22,370 bases of DNA from an uncultured Oscillospiraceae bacterium (GCA_944385595.1 CALWXY010000043.1:1-22370), one strand, 5' to 3'. Shown: positions 14,359 to 22,009, counted from the stretch's first letter. The notes: generated by a model not told the origin, from the sequence alone. Translations and numbers: made by a program.

Positions 14359-14390
14359 GGGCGAGCGGTGTAACTGCTCGCCCATTTTTT
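14359..14390 (+). terminator. terminator of the 2-oxoacid oxidoreductase operon
   Basis: GGGCGAGC (14359-14366) pairs with GCTCGCCC (14376-14383), followed by ATTTTTT. Only 21 bases separate it from the next start codon, leaving no room for a visible promoter, so the CoA-transferase may be fed by read-through. Confidence 0.85.
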
Positions 14391-14411
14391 ACGAAAGGGG
14401 TGGTCACGGCA

Positions 14412-15929
14412 ATGCCGGAATTTGTAACAGCGCGCGAAGCGGTGGCTTGCATCAAAAGCGGAGACTTTATCGGCGTGAACGCATTCCTCACGCTGGTGAA
14501 CCCGGCCCAGCTGCTTGAAGCTCTGGCCGACAGATTTATAGAGACCGGCGAACCGCACGACCTCACGATTTTCTCGGAGGCCGGCTTCGGCAACTGGGAG
14601 GAGGGCTCGATGTGCGAGCGCATAATCACCAGCGGCGGAGTCAAAAAGGTCATACTCAGCCACTACGCCTCCATGCCCGGCACGGCGAAAATGGTGATGA
14701 ACAACGAGATTGCGGGCTATAACTTCCTGTTCGGCGCAATGTCGCATATGGTGCGCGAGGCGGCGAGGGGTAACCCCTACTATATCACCCGCAGCGGCGT
14801 CAACCTGTTCGTCGACCCGAAAAACGGCGGCGGGAAACTCAATGAAAAGGCCGACGAGGAGCTCGTCAGCGACATCGTCATAGACGGCGAGCGCTTCCTC
14901 AAATACAAGGTTCCGAGCTTCGACGTCGCGCTGATAAAGGGCTCCAGCTGCGACCGCTTCGGCAATATCACGATGGAGAAGGAGAGCTGCACGCTCGACG
15001 CCATGTCGCTCGTCCAGGCCGTCAAGAGAAACGGCGGCAAGGTCATAGTCCAGGTCGAGCAGTTCACGCAGAAGCGCAGGCCGTGGGAGTGCATAGTCCC
15101 CGGCGCCTTTGTCGACTATATAGTCCTCTGCCCGGAGCAGAAGCCCATACTCGGCATCGACGAGTTCGAGCCGAGCTACGCCGGCGACAGATTCATGACC
15201 TCCGACGAGATTACTGAGTTCGTCCTGGCGCACGGCTCCGAAAAGCGCGATACCATCCGCTCCGTCATCACGAAGCGCGCGGTGCGCGAGCTCAAGCCCG
15301 GCATGTTTGTGAACATAGGCATAGGCATACCCGAGGGCGTCGCCATAGAGGCCGCGAAGAAGAATATACTCAGCAGTATCACGCTCACGGTCGAGGACGG
15401 CGCAATAGGCGGCATGCCCGCCTCGGGCAAGGCCTTCGGCTCGGCAGTCGGCGCGCACTGCATAATAAACACCGCCCAGATGTTCGACTTTTACGACGGC
15501 GGCGGACTGGACATCTGCTTTCTCGGCACCCTCCAGACCGACAGGGAGGGCAATGTCAACAGCCACCGCAGCCCGACGAAGCTCGCGGGCATAGGCGGCT
15601 TTGCCAATATCACCCAGACAGCAAAGAAGGTCGTCTTCTGCTCGACCTTCACCACTGGCGGACTGGAGATAGAGGAGAGCTACGGCCGCGTCACCATCAA
15701 AAAAGAGGGGCGCATCAGCAAATTCGTCGAGAGCGTCGGCAACGCAGTCAGCTTCTCGGCCAAAAACGCCCACGCCATCGACCAGGACGTCATGTACGTC
15801 ACCGAGCGCTGCGTGTTCCGCCTCAAGCCGGAGGGGCTGGTGCTCACCGAGGTGTACAAGGGCATAGATCTGCAGACGCAGATACTCGATTTGCTGCCGT
15901 TTGACGTGAAAATCGAGCTTGAGAATTGA
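14412..15929 (+). CDS. class I acyl-CoA:carboxylate CoA-transferase (fused alpha-beta)
   Basis: This is a CoA-transferase of 505 residues of the Pct/YdiF type, with both halves in one chain. The N-terminal half (about 1-270) includes FIGVNAFLTLVNPAQLLEAL and IFSEAGFGNW. The C-terminal half contains VNIGIGIPEGVA and TVEDGAIGGMPASG, where Glu328 is the catalytic residue that forms the glutamyl-CoA thioester. It would move CoA from an acyl-CoA, such as the product of the neighbouring ferredoxin oxidoreductase, to acetate or another acid; the exact pair is not visible. The ATG at 14412 is chosen, since a GTG at 14400 overlaps the ribosome site (AAAGGGG). The following GntR gene starts 24 bases later. 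Isoleucine ATA codons are common here, unlike in the preceding operon. Confidence 0.9.
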   Translation: MPEFVTAREAVACIKSGDFIGVNAFLTLVNPAQLLEALADRFIETGEPHDLTIFSEAGFGNWEEGSMCERIITSGGVKKVILSHYASMPGTAKMVMNNEIAGYNFLFGAMSHMVREAARGNPYYITRSGVNLFVDPKNGGGKLNEKADEELVSDIVIDGERFLKYKVPSFDVALIKGSSCDRFGNITMEKESCTLDAMSLVQAVKRNGGKVIVQVEQFTQKRRPWECIVPGAFVDYIVLCPEQKPILGIDEFEPSYAGDRFMTSDEITEFVLAHGSEKRDTIRSVITKRAVRELKPGMFVNIGIGIPEGVAIEAAKKNILSSITLTVEDGAIGGMPASGKAFGSAVGAHCIINTAQMFDFYDGGGLDICFLGTLQTDREGNVNSHRSPTKLAGIGGFANITQTAKKVVFCSTFTTGGLEIEESYGRVTIKKEGRISKFVESVGNAVSFSAKNAHAIDQDVMYVTERCVFRLKPEGLVLTEVYKGIDLQTQILDLLPFDVKIELEN

Positions 15930-15953
15930 CAGGGCACAGCCGGAGGTGAGAGA

Positions 15954-16667
15954 GTGATACCGAAAATGAAAAAGGTCAACCTGAGCACCCAGCTCATCGA
16001 GACGATAACCGGCCTCATAGAGAGCGGGGAGTGGGCGCCCGGTATCAAGCTCCCAAACGAGATAGAGCTGGCCGCGTCGTTCAACGTCAGCCGCAATATC
16101 ATGCGCGAGTCGCTGAAGATTCTGGAGAACTTCGGCATACTGGAGTCGAGAGCCGGCATAGGGACCACCATATCACAGACGGCCATGAGCTCGATTTACA
16201 ATATGCGCTTTTTCAACCAGCTCAAAAACGACTCCTCAATAGAGCTGATTATGGAGACGAGGCTCACAATAGAGCCGGCCCTCGCGGCCTACGCCGCAAA
16301 ACGCATCAGCGACGAGGAGTGCGAGCAGCTGAGACGGAAGTTCTCCGCCCCGACGGACGGGAATTTCACCCGCCGGGACGACTTCGACTTCCACATCTTT
16401 GTCTCCAAATGCAGCCGCAGCACCATAATGGAGAATCTGCTGTTCACCATGCTCAGCCAGCTGCGAAACAGCGAGTACACTCAGTTCGACGTCCACGCCG
16501 ACAGCCAGGCCGTCGCGAGCAGCTACCGCAGCCACAAGGGCATAGCGGAGGCCATCGTCTCGCACGACGCTGAGGCCGCAAGAGCGCTGATGGCCGCCCA
16601 CCTCAAGACGAGGATGGAGGTAATCAGCAGTTCCTACAGCGTCGAGGTGCATAGAAAAATCAAATAA
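15954..16667 (+). CDS. GntR family regulator, FCD domain
   Basis: This is a DNA-binding regulator of 237 residues. The N-terminal winged helix (about 8-75) shows LSTQLIETITGLIESGEW, LPNEIELAASFNVSR and GILESRAGIGTTI. The C-terminal FCD effector domain (about 98-230) has RLTIEPALAAYAA, FDFHIF and HDAEAARALMAAHL, with histidines placed as in metal- and acid-binding FCD domains. FCD regulators usually respond to organic or fatty acids. The GTG start at 15954 has GGAGG seven bases upstream. It is probably co-transcribed with the CoA-transferase. It is a clear paralogue of the regulator at the right edge, sharing NLSTQ, IESGEW and GILES. It likely binds TTGTnnnACAA sites such as that at ald (inference). 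Confidence 0.93.
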   Translation: MIPKMKKVNLSTQLIETITGLIESGEWAPGIKLPNEIELAASFNVSRNIMRESLKILENFGILESRAGIGTTISQTAMSSIYNMRFFNQLKNDSSIELIMETRLTIEPALAAYAAKRISDEECEQLRRKFSAPTDGNFTRRDDFDFHIFVSKCSRSTIMENLLFTMLSQLRNSEYTQFDVHADSQAVASSYRSHKGIAEAIVSHDAEAARALMAAHLKTRMEVISSSYSVEVHRKIK

Positions 16668-16697
16668 AAAAGGCCGCCCGGCTGGGCGGCCTCTTTT
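16666..16697. terminator. bidirectional terminator between gntR and ald
   Basis: GGCCGCCC (16672-16679) pairs with GGGCGGCC (16684-16691) around GGCT. A run of six A's lies before it and TCTTTTT after it, so it can stop both the plus-strand gntR transcript and the convergent minus-strand ald transcript. Confidence 0.93.
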
Positions 16698-16705
16698 TGT
16701 TTGAT

Positions 16706-17818
16706 TTAGAAGAGCTTGCGTATGTCGGCGCACTCAAGGCCGTAGCTCTCGGCCACATTCCGGCAGGTGAGCTTGCCGTCGTAGGTGTTAATGCCGGAGT
16801 AGATGACGTCGTTCTCGCGGCAGGCGTCCTCAAGGCCGTGCGCGGCGATGAGCAGGCCGTAGCGCAGCGTGGCGTGCACGAGCGCGATGGTCGAGGTGCG
16901 GGGCACAGCGCCGGGCATGTTGCCCACGCAGTAGTGGATGACGCCGTCGACGACAAAGGTGGGGGCGTCGTGATAGGTGACCTTCGTGGTCTCGCAGCAG
17001 CCGCCCTGGTCGACCGCGACGTCGACTATGACGCTGCCGGGGCGCATGTTCTTGAGATAGGCGCGCTTCATAATCTTCGGCGCGGCCTTGCCGGGTATGA
17101 GTATGGAGCCGATGACGAGGTCCGCGTCGGCGACGGCCTTCTCAATGGCGCCGTCGGAGCTGTACATGGTGTTGATGCGCGCGCCGAAGATGTCGTCGAG
17201 ATAGGCGAGGCGCTCGAGATTTATGTCGAGCACGGTGACGTCCGCACCCATGCCGAGAGCGATTTTGCATGCGTTGGTGCCGACGTTGCCCGCTCCGAGG
17301 ACGACGACCTTGGCCTTGGGCGTGCCGGGTACGCCGGAGAGCAGCACTCCGCTGCCGCCGAAGGGCTTCTCAAGATATTTCGCGCCCTCCTGCACGCTGA
17401 GTCGGCCGGCAATCTGGCTCATGGGCGCGAGCATGGGTATGGAGCCGTTGCGCTCTATGAGCGTCTCGTAGGCCACGGCCTTGACGCCGGAGGCGAGCAG
17501 GGCGTCGGTGAGGGGCCTGTCGGCCGCGAGATGGAGATAGGTGAAGAGAATCAGATTCTCGCGGAAGAAGCCGTACTCCTCGGGCAGAGGCTCCTTGACC
17601 TTGACCATCATGTCGACCTCGGCCCAGACCTCCGCTGCCGTGGGGCGAATCTCGGCGCCGGCGGCGGCGTACTCGTCGTCGGTGAAGCCGGAGCCGAGCC
17701 CGGCGCCTTTCTCCATGAGGACGGCATGGCCCGCATTCACATAGGTCTTGACGCTGTCCGGCGTGAGACCGACGCGGAACTCGTTGTTTTTGATCTCCTT
17801 GACGCATCCTATTTTCAT
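16706..17818 (-). CDS. ald: alanine dehydrogenase
   Basis: This enzyme makes pyruvate, ammonia and NADH from L-alanine (reversible). It has 370 residues, the usual length. The start MKIGCVKEIKNNEFRVGLTP is followed by the substrate site VKVKEPLPEEY and the catalytic-histidine segment TYLHLAAD. The NAD-binding fold is VVVLGAGNVGTNACKIALGMGA, and DVAVDQGGCCETT and VVDGVIHYCVGNMPGAVPRTST follow. The ATG at 17818 has GGAGG seven bases upstream; an upstream in-frame start at 17890 lies in the leader. It is transcribed alone from a promoter overlapped by a 21-base palindrome and ends at the shared terminator. It would feed pyruvate and NADH to fermentation and may work with the opine dehydrogenases next door. 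Confidence 0.97.
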   Translation of the reverse strand: MKIGCVKEIKNNEFRVGLTPDSVKTYVNAGHAVLMEKGAGLGSGFTDDEYAAAGAEIRPTAAEVWAEVDMMVKVKEPLPEEYGFFRENLILFTYLHLAADRPLTDALLASGVKAVAYETLIERNGSIPMLAPMSQIAGRLSVQEGAKYLEKPFGGSGVLLSGVPGTPKAKVVVLGAGNVGTNACKIALGMGADVTVLDINLERLAYLDDIFGARINTMYSSDGAIEKAVADADLVIGSILIPGKAAPKIMKRAYLKNMRPGSVIVDVAVDQGGCCETTKVTYHDAPTFVVDGVIHYCVGNMPGAVPRTSTIALVHATLRYGLLIAAHGLEDACRENDVIYSGINTYDGKLTCRNVAESYGLECADIRKLF

Positions 17819-17898
17819 ATTTAACCTCCGCAAACAGTGTATTTTCCGCCGCGCTGAGACCCGGGCGGCGCAGATTTTAGGGAACTGCATTTCACTGA

Positions 17899-17919
17899 TT
17901 TAATTGTACTACAATTAAA
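17899..17919. promoter_or_regulatory. perfect palindrome, probable GntR/FCD operator of ald
   Basis: The half TTTAATTGTA and its exact complement TACAATTAAA flank a central C (17909). The core TTGTACTACAA fits the TNGTNNNACNA operator form of FCD-type GntR regulators. It covers the whole -10 box and much of the spacer of the ald promoter, so a bound protein should repress. Confidence 0.8.
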
Positions 17920-17931
17920 CAAATCCTGCAA
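17903..17931 (-). promoter_or_regulatory. promoter of ald
   Basis: On the minus strand TTGCAG (17926-17931), a 17-base spacer and TACAAT (17903-17908) precede ald. Transcription would start near 17896, leaving a leader of nearly 80 bases. Confidence 0.72.
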
Positions 17932-17990
17932 TAATAAATAAAAATTTAGCAGTTTAACCTATACTTGCGTGGCCAAATATACAAAACAGC

Positions 17991-18022
17991 AAAAAAGAGA
18001 GGGCGGCGTAGCCGTCCTCTCT
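17991..18022 (-). terminator. terminator of the symporter / opine dehydrogenase operon
   Basis: On the minus strand AGAGAGG-A-CGGC pairs with GCCG-C-CCTCTCT (one mismatch), then TTTTTT. It lies just after the stop of the second opine dehydrogenase. The rest of 17932-17990 is AT-rich, with no gene seen. Confidence 0.88.
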
Positions 18023-18044
18023 TTGGGGATTGTGCTTATTGAAC

Positions 18045-19133
18045 TCAGCCGCGGCACATCTTGATGATGTCGTCGACGGTGGTGTTCTCGGAGAGACCGA
18101 GGTTCCTGGCAGTGCGGCCCTCGTCGAGCTCGTCGCCGAGCAGGATGTAGGCGAGGTTCACGACAGTGTCAATAGCGGTGGTCTTGACTCCGGCGATTTT
18201 CGCGAGGGTCTGGATGGCGCGCAGGGCGTAGGGGACGTCCTCGAGGAGGTAGCGCACCTTGAGGCTCTTCGGGCCTTTGATGCCCTTGTAGCAGTCGGCG
18301 TTGGTGACCATCTGATAGAGGTCGCCCTCGTAGCCGTACATGGTGCGGAAGGTCTCGGTGGCGTTCTGGACGCCGTTCACGCCGTAGACGCGGCAGAGCT
18401 CCATGCGCTCGGCGTCGATGGCCTCGATGAGCTTGACCTGGCTGGGCACATAGTCGATGTAGTACTCGAAGGGGATGCCCTTCTCAATCATCGCGGTGTA
18501 CAGCAGGGTGGGGCCGGGATGGAACTCGAAGTTCATGTTGTCGAAGCTGACGGCGAGGATATCCTGAACGAACTGGAATTCGGGGATGTAATCCTTGGTG
18601 AGGGCCTCGACCTGGGCGTTTTTGGTGCTGGGGTAGGCGGCGATGGTGACGTTCTGCTTCTGGCCGTTGATGAAAACGGTGCCGGGCTTCTGGAGGCGGC
18701 AGGCGAAGAGCAGAGTGCAGGAGGCCGCGAGGGTGATGTTCGCGGTGCAGCCGTTGTCCTTCAGCACCTTATCGAACTCCATGGGTCCGAGAGGGGCGGT
18801 GGGGTTGATGATGATGGTCTGGCCATCGACGAGGTGCGGGGCGAGCTTCTCAGCAATGCCCTTGTGGTAGATGGAGGGGACGATGACCCAAATCAGCTCA
18901 GCGCCCTCGATGACCTTGGCGATGTCGGTGCTGGCGAAGAGAATCTTGCCGAAGCCGGTCTTTTTGCCGTTGCCCTCGAGGTAGACGCCGCCCTGCTCGT
19001 TGAGGGCGTCGACAGTGGTCTGGAAGTTGTCGTAGATGGCGATGTCAACTCCCAGCATGGAGAGATAGCCGGCAAAAGCCTGGCCGCCGTTGCCGGCGCC
19101 GACTATTGCCCAGCGCTTTTTGTTTTCGCTCAT
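18045..19133 (-). CDS. NAD(P)-dependent opine dehydrogenase family protein (copy 2)
   Basis: This is an enzyme of 362 residues of the octopine/nopaline dehydrogenase family. The Rossmann motif VGAGNGGQAFAGYLS is at 11-25, and IVPSIYHKGIA follows near 84-94. The C-terminal opine-dehydrogenase domain contains FHPGPTLLYT with His205, the position of the family's catalytic histidine. Opine dehydrogenases join or split an amino acid and a 2-oxoacid using NAD(P)H. The enzyme is about half identical to the gene 25 bases upstream, more so in the nucleotide-binding half (TGFGKI, FASTD, EGAEL, HLVDGQ are shared), and the difference lies mostly in the substrate half. The ATG at 19133 has AGAAGG nine bases upstream. 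The substrate is unknown. Confidence 0.88.
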   Translation of the reverse strand: MSENKKRWAIVGAGNGGQAFAGYLSMLGVDIAIYDNFQTTVDALNEQGGVYLEGNGKKTGFGKILFASTDIAKVIEGAELIWVIVPSIYHKGIAEKLAPHLVDGQTIIINPTAPLGPMEFDKVLKDNGCTANITLAASCTLLFACRLQKPGTVFINGQKQNVTIAAYPSTKNAQVEALTKDYIPEFQFVQDILAVSFDNMNFEFHPGPTLLYTAMIEKGIPFEYYIDYVPSQVKLIEAIDAERMELCRVYGVNGVQNATETFRTMYGYEGDLYQMVTNADCYKGIKGPKSLKVRYLLEDVPYALRAIQTLAKIAGVKTTAIDTVVNLAYILLGDELDEGRTARNLGLSENTTVDDIIKMCRG

Positions 19134-19158
19134 GGAAAAGAACCTTCTTTCGAAAATA

Positions 19159-20238
19159 TCAGCCGCGGCAGAGCTTCTCGAACTCAGCCTTGGTCATGCC
19201 CTCGATGCCGAGGTTTTTGGCGGTGCGGCCCTCGGCCAGCTCGTCGCCGAGGATGGCACGGGCGATGGTGATGACGGCCTTGCAGCAGGGGGTGGGCACG
19301 CCGGCAATGTCGGCCATGGCGACTATGGCCTCGAGGGAGTAGGGGATGTCCTCGAGGAGGTAGCGGGTACGCAGAGTCTTCTGACCCTTGATGCCGTGAT
19401 AGCCCTGGCAGTTGATCATGACCTCGTAGACGGTGCTGCCCTTGGTCTCGTACTGCTCGAGGTACTCCTCGACGATGGTGGGCAGCTTGATGCCGTAGGC
19501 GGCGGCGATGGCGCAGCGCTCCTTGTCAAGGGCCTCAACGAAGGCGCCCTGGCTGGGGGTGAAGTCGAGGTAGTACTCGAAGTCGACGCCGGACTCGATG
19601 CGGCCGGTGTTCAGCAGGGTGGGCGCCGGATGCACGAAGGCGTTGAGGTTGTCGAGGCTGACCTGGATGATGTCGGCGTCGAAGCGGTAGGCGGGGAAGA
19701 TATCGCCAATCTTCTCCTGGAGCTTGGCGTTGTTGCAGGAGGGGAAGGCGGTGGCGGTGAGCATTTCCTTCTGGCCGGCGACCTGAACCTTGCCGACCTC
19801 GACAGCGCGGCAGGCAAAGAGCAGGGTGGCGGCGGCGCCGAGCATGATGTCGGCCTTGCAGCCGCAGTCATTCAGGGTCTTGCGGAACTCAACGGCGCCG
19901 AGGCTGGCGTTGGGGTTCAGCATGACGTACTGACCGTCGACAAGGTGCTTGGCCATCTCGGTGGCGATGCTCTTGTGATATATGGAGGGGAGGACGACCA
20001 TGACGAGCTCAGCGCCCTCCATGACCTTACCCATATCGGTGCTGGCGAACTCGATTTTGCCGAAGCCGGTGAGGCTGGCGTTGCCGCAGATTTCGACGCC
20101 GCCCTTGGCGTTCAGGGCATCGACGGTGGCGGGGACGACATCGAAGATGCGGGTTTTGAAGCCCTTGAGGGAGAGCCAAGCGGCGAAAGCCTGGCCGCCG
20201 TTACCGGCGCCGATGATGGCGATGGGTTTGTTAGTCAT
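19159..20238 (-). CDS. NAD(P)-dependent opine dehydrogenase family protein (copy 1)
   Basis: This is the first of two tandem opine-dehydrogenase-type enzymes, 359 residues. AIIGAGNGGQAFAAWLS (7-23) is the nucleotide-binding start, VVLPSIYHKSIA follows, and VHPAPTLLNTGRIESG carries the family histidine (His203). The ATG at 20238 is chosen because AAAGGA lies eight bases before it; an ATG at 20247 directly touches the same AAAGG, leaving no spacing. The gene follows the sodium symporter by about 100 bases that hold a hairpin, and precedes copy 2 by 25 bases. Both copies have the same length, with no frame damage, so both are probably active. They may act on different amino acid or oxoacid partners, or as a heteromer; neither can be told from sequence. 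Confidence 0.88.
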   Translation of the reverse strand: MTNKPIAIIGAGNGGQAFAAWLSLKGFKTRIFDVVPATVDALNAKGGVEICGNASLTGFGKIEFASTDMGKVMEGAELVMVVLPSIYHKSIATEMAKHLVDGQYVMLNPNASLGAVEFRKTLNDCGCKADIMLGAAATLLFACRAVEVGKVQVAGQKEMLTATAFPSCNNAKLQEKIGDIFPAYRFDADIIQVSLDNLNAFVHPAPTLLNTGRIESGVDFEYYLDFTPSQGAFVEALDKERCAIAAAYGIKLPTIVEEYLEQYETKGSTVYEVMINCQGYHGIKGQKTLRTRYLLEDIPYSLEAIVAMADIAGVPTPCCKAVITIARAILGDELAEGRTAKNLGIEGMTKAEFEKLCRG

Positions 20239-20304
20239 TTTTGACATCCTTTCTTAAATTGATATAGTGAGGAGCATCCGCTCCGGGAATACAAGAAAAG
20301 AGCA

Positions 20305-20330
20305 TCAGGAGTGCCGGACGGCACTCCTGA
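20305..20330 (-). terminator. hairpin between symporter and opine dehydrogenase genes
   Basis: TCAGGAGTGCC pairs perfectly with GGCACTCCTGA around a 4-base loop. On the minus strand the following sequence is TGCTCTTTTCTT, only a modest T-tract. It could be a leaky terminator or an mRNA-stabilising end that sets different levels for the symporter and the dehydrogenases. Confidence 0.55.
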
Positions 20331-20343
20331 CATAGACGGATAA

Positions 20344-21762
20344 TCAGTCGTCGAGGTTGACGGCGCCCTTGTTCTTGGTGAGAGCGCAGACGACCATCAT
20401 GGCGACGAAGGAGACGCCGATACCGATGGCGGCATAGTTGATGGAGGTCTCCATAATCTGAGCGACAGCGCAGCCGACGAGACCGAAGACCATACCGGCG
20501 ATGACGCCCGGGGTGGTGATGAAGTTCTTCTTGCGGAAGGCGTAGCTCAGGAAGATGGGGCAGGCGAGAGCCGCGGCGGAGTAGGCGTAGGTGGCGGTCA
20601 GCCAGGTGAGGGTGTCGGTGAAGACCAGGCACATCAGGATGGCGAGGACCATGAGGAGCAGGGAGAGCAGACGGGACAGGTTGAGGAGCTTCTTGTCGCC
20701 CATGTTGGGAGCAACGATGGGGACGATATCACGGGTGATGTTCATGACAGCGGTCTGAACACCGGAGCTGACGGTGGACATCATGGTGGCGAAGATGAGG
20801 GCGGCGAACAGAGCCAAGAGAGTCATGGGCAGCTGCTGCATGAACCATGCGGTGGCGCCGGAGCCCTCGACACCCGGCTCGAGGGAGCGGATGGCGAGAC
20901 CCATACCGACAGCCCAGCAGAAGCTCAGGAAGCTGAGGAAAGCGGAGAGAGCGAGGCTCTTGTTGACCTGCTTCTCTTCCTTGATGGCGCAGACGCGCTG
21001 GAAGTAGATCTGGTTGGTGAGGCCGCCGGGCAGGACGGCGAAGACCCAGAGCAGAGCTTCGGTGGAGCCGATGTTGTTTGTGATGGAGCCGCTGAAGCTG
21101 AGGAGGTTGGGGTCGATGCTGTTGAGCTTGTCGGCGATGGCGCCGGTGCCGCCGGCCATGTTGATTCCGTAGAAGACGCTGATGATGCAGATGCTGATCA
21201 TGAAGCAGGAGAAAATGAAGTCCGTCCAGGCGACGGTCTTAAGGCCGGAGGGCATGATGAAGAGCAGGCTGACGATGGCGAAGATGATGCAGATGGTGTT
21301 GTAGTCCAGACCGGTGAGGTTGGAGTAGATGCTGCCGAAGGCGGTAATCTGAGAGGTGACCCAGCCGTAGGGGACTATAATGGTCATCAGAGCCGCGATG
21401 ATGGTGACGAGCTTGTTGCTGTTGGTGAAGCTGCGGAGCATCTCGGGGATGGTGGTGTAGTTGTGACGGCGGAGCCACTTGGCCAGATACATAATGCAGA
21501 TGAAGGGGAGCGAGGCAAGCAGGCCGTACAGCAGGACGCCGATACCGTTGGTGTAGGCGTTGCCGAGATGCGCGACGAGTATGCCGCCGCCCATGGCGCT
21601 GGCGAACTGGGTGCCGACGACGACGTACAGCGGCAGGCTGCGGTCGGCGATGGCCCAGTCATCCTCGGTCGTGGTTTTACGAGACGAGATTATGTAGGTG
21701 GGGATGGTGGTCGCCAGAATGACAAGTATTGTGGCGACAATGATGGCTACTGTGGTTGACAT
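20344..21762 (-). CDS. sodium:solute symporter (SSS family)
   Basis: This is an inner-membrane transporter of 472 residues with about 13 hydrophobic segments, spread from VAIIVATILVILATTI near the start to GIGVSFVAMMVVCAL near the end. TTTEDDWAIADRSLP is the loop after the first segment, and FASAMGGGILVAHLGNAYTNG, the family's substrate and sodium region, follows. LLWVFAVLPGGLTNQIYFQRV and ATMMSTVSSGVQTAVMNITRD match the later SSS consensus. The family moves sugars, amino acids, carboxylates or pantothenate with sodium; the substrate is not readable here. As the first gene before two opine dehydrogenases it may import their substrate (inference). The ATG has AAAGGAGAGG upstream. It faces a divergent GntR gene, and a TTGTCCTACAA site lies in its leader. 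Confidence 0.9.
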   Translation of the reverse strand: MSTTVAIIVATILVILATTIPTYIISSRKTTTEDDWAIADRSLPLYVVVGTQFASAMGGGILVAHLGNAYTNGIGVLLYGLLASLPFICIMYLAKWLRRHNYTTIPEMLRSFTNSNKLVTIIAALMTIIVPYGWVTSQITAFGSIYSNLTGLDYNTICIIFAIVSLLFIMPSGLKTVAWTDFIFSCFMISICIISVFYGINMAGGTGAIADKLNSIDPNLLSFSGSITNNIGSTEALLWVFAVLPGGLTNQIYFQRVCAIKEEKQVNKSLALSAFLSFLSFCWAVGMGLAIRSLEPGVEGSGATAWFMQQLPMTLLALFAALIFATMMSTVSSGVQTAVMNITRDIVPIVAPNMGDKKLLNLSRLLSLLLMVLAILMCLVFTDTLTWLTATYAYSAAALACPIFLSYAFRKKNFITTPGVIAGMVFGLVGCAVAQIMETSINYAAIGIGVSFVAMMVVCALTKNKGAVNLDD

Positions 21763-21807
21763 TCAATTCCTCTCCTTTAAAAAATTGCGCTGATACTGTA
21801 AGTCTGT

Positions 21808-21818
21808 TTGTCCTACAA
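21808..21818. promoter_or_regulatory. probable GntR/FCD operator in the symporter leader
   Basis: TTGTCCTACAA differs from the ald site core (TTGTACTACAA) in one central base. It lies just downstream of the predicted start of transcription (about 21825, minus strand), where a bound protein would block elongation or initiation. Confidence 0.65.
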
Positions 21819-21831
21819 TTTACGCATTTAA

Positions 21832-21860
21832 ACTGTACCATCATTCATAAACTATGTCAA
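21832..21860 (-). promoter_or_regulatory. promoter of the symporter operon
   Basis: On the minus strand a perfect TTGACA (21855-21860), a 17-base spacer and TACAGT (21832-21837) preceded by TGG (extended -10) lie upstream of the symporter. Confidence 0.77.
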
Positions 21861-21862
21861 TA

Positions 21863-21888
21863 TTTGATTTTTTATTAACAAAATCAAA
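21863..21888. repeat. inverted repeat between divergent promoters
   Basis: TTTGATTTT (21863-21871) is followed eight bases later by its complement AAAATCAAA (21880-21888). It sits just upstream of the symporter -35 box, in the AT-rich centre of the divergent region. It may be a further regulator site or simply AT-rich bendable DNA. Confidence 0.4.
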
Positions 21889-21922
21889 ATTAATACGTTT
21901 AATTATACACGAATATGTCATG

Positions 21923-21933
21923 GTGTCCTACAA
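21923..21933. promoter_or_regulatory. third copy of the operator motif, upstream of the second gntR
   Basis: GTGTCCTACAA differs in one base from the site at 21808-21818. It ends nine bases before the -35 box of the second gntR gene, a place suited to autoregulation. Confidence 0.5.
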
Positions 21934-21942
21934 AGGGGACTA

Positions 21943-21971
21943 TTGATTTTGGCGGGGATTTGAGATAGAAT
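21943..21971 (+). promoter_or_regulatory. promoter of the second gntR gene
   Basis: TTGATT (21943-21948), a 17-base spacer and TAGAAT (21966-21971) precede the gene. Transcription would start near 21978, about 30 bases before the TTG start codon. Confidence 0.68.
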
Positions 21972-22009
21972 ACAGAGCGTACCGGGGCACAGAGAGGGGG
22001 AAACCGCTT

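Noticed and set aside
14400..14411. GTG at 14400 as the CoA-transferase start
   Set aside because: It overlaps the AAAGGGG ribosome site itself; ATG at 14412 gives proper spacing and a normal N-terminus.
14301..15773. Open frame of 490 codons antisense to the CoA-transferase
   Set aside because: It is a mirror of a firmly identified gene, with the composition typical of antisense frames and no start signal.
16697..17824. 375-codon plus-strand frame over ald
   Set aside because: Antisense shadow of alanine dehydrogenase with Gly/Val/Asp-rich filler composition.
18030..20244. Two long plus-strand frames over the opine dehydrogenase genes
   Set aside because: Both are antisense shadows; the minus-strand proteins have clear family motifs, ribosome sites and a terminator.
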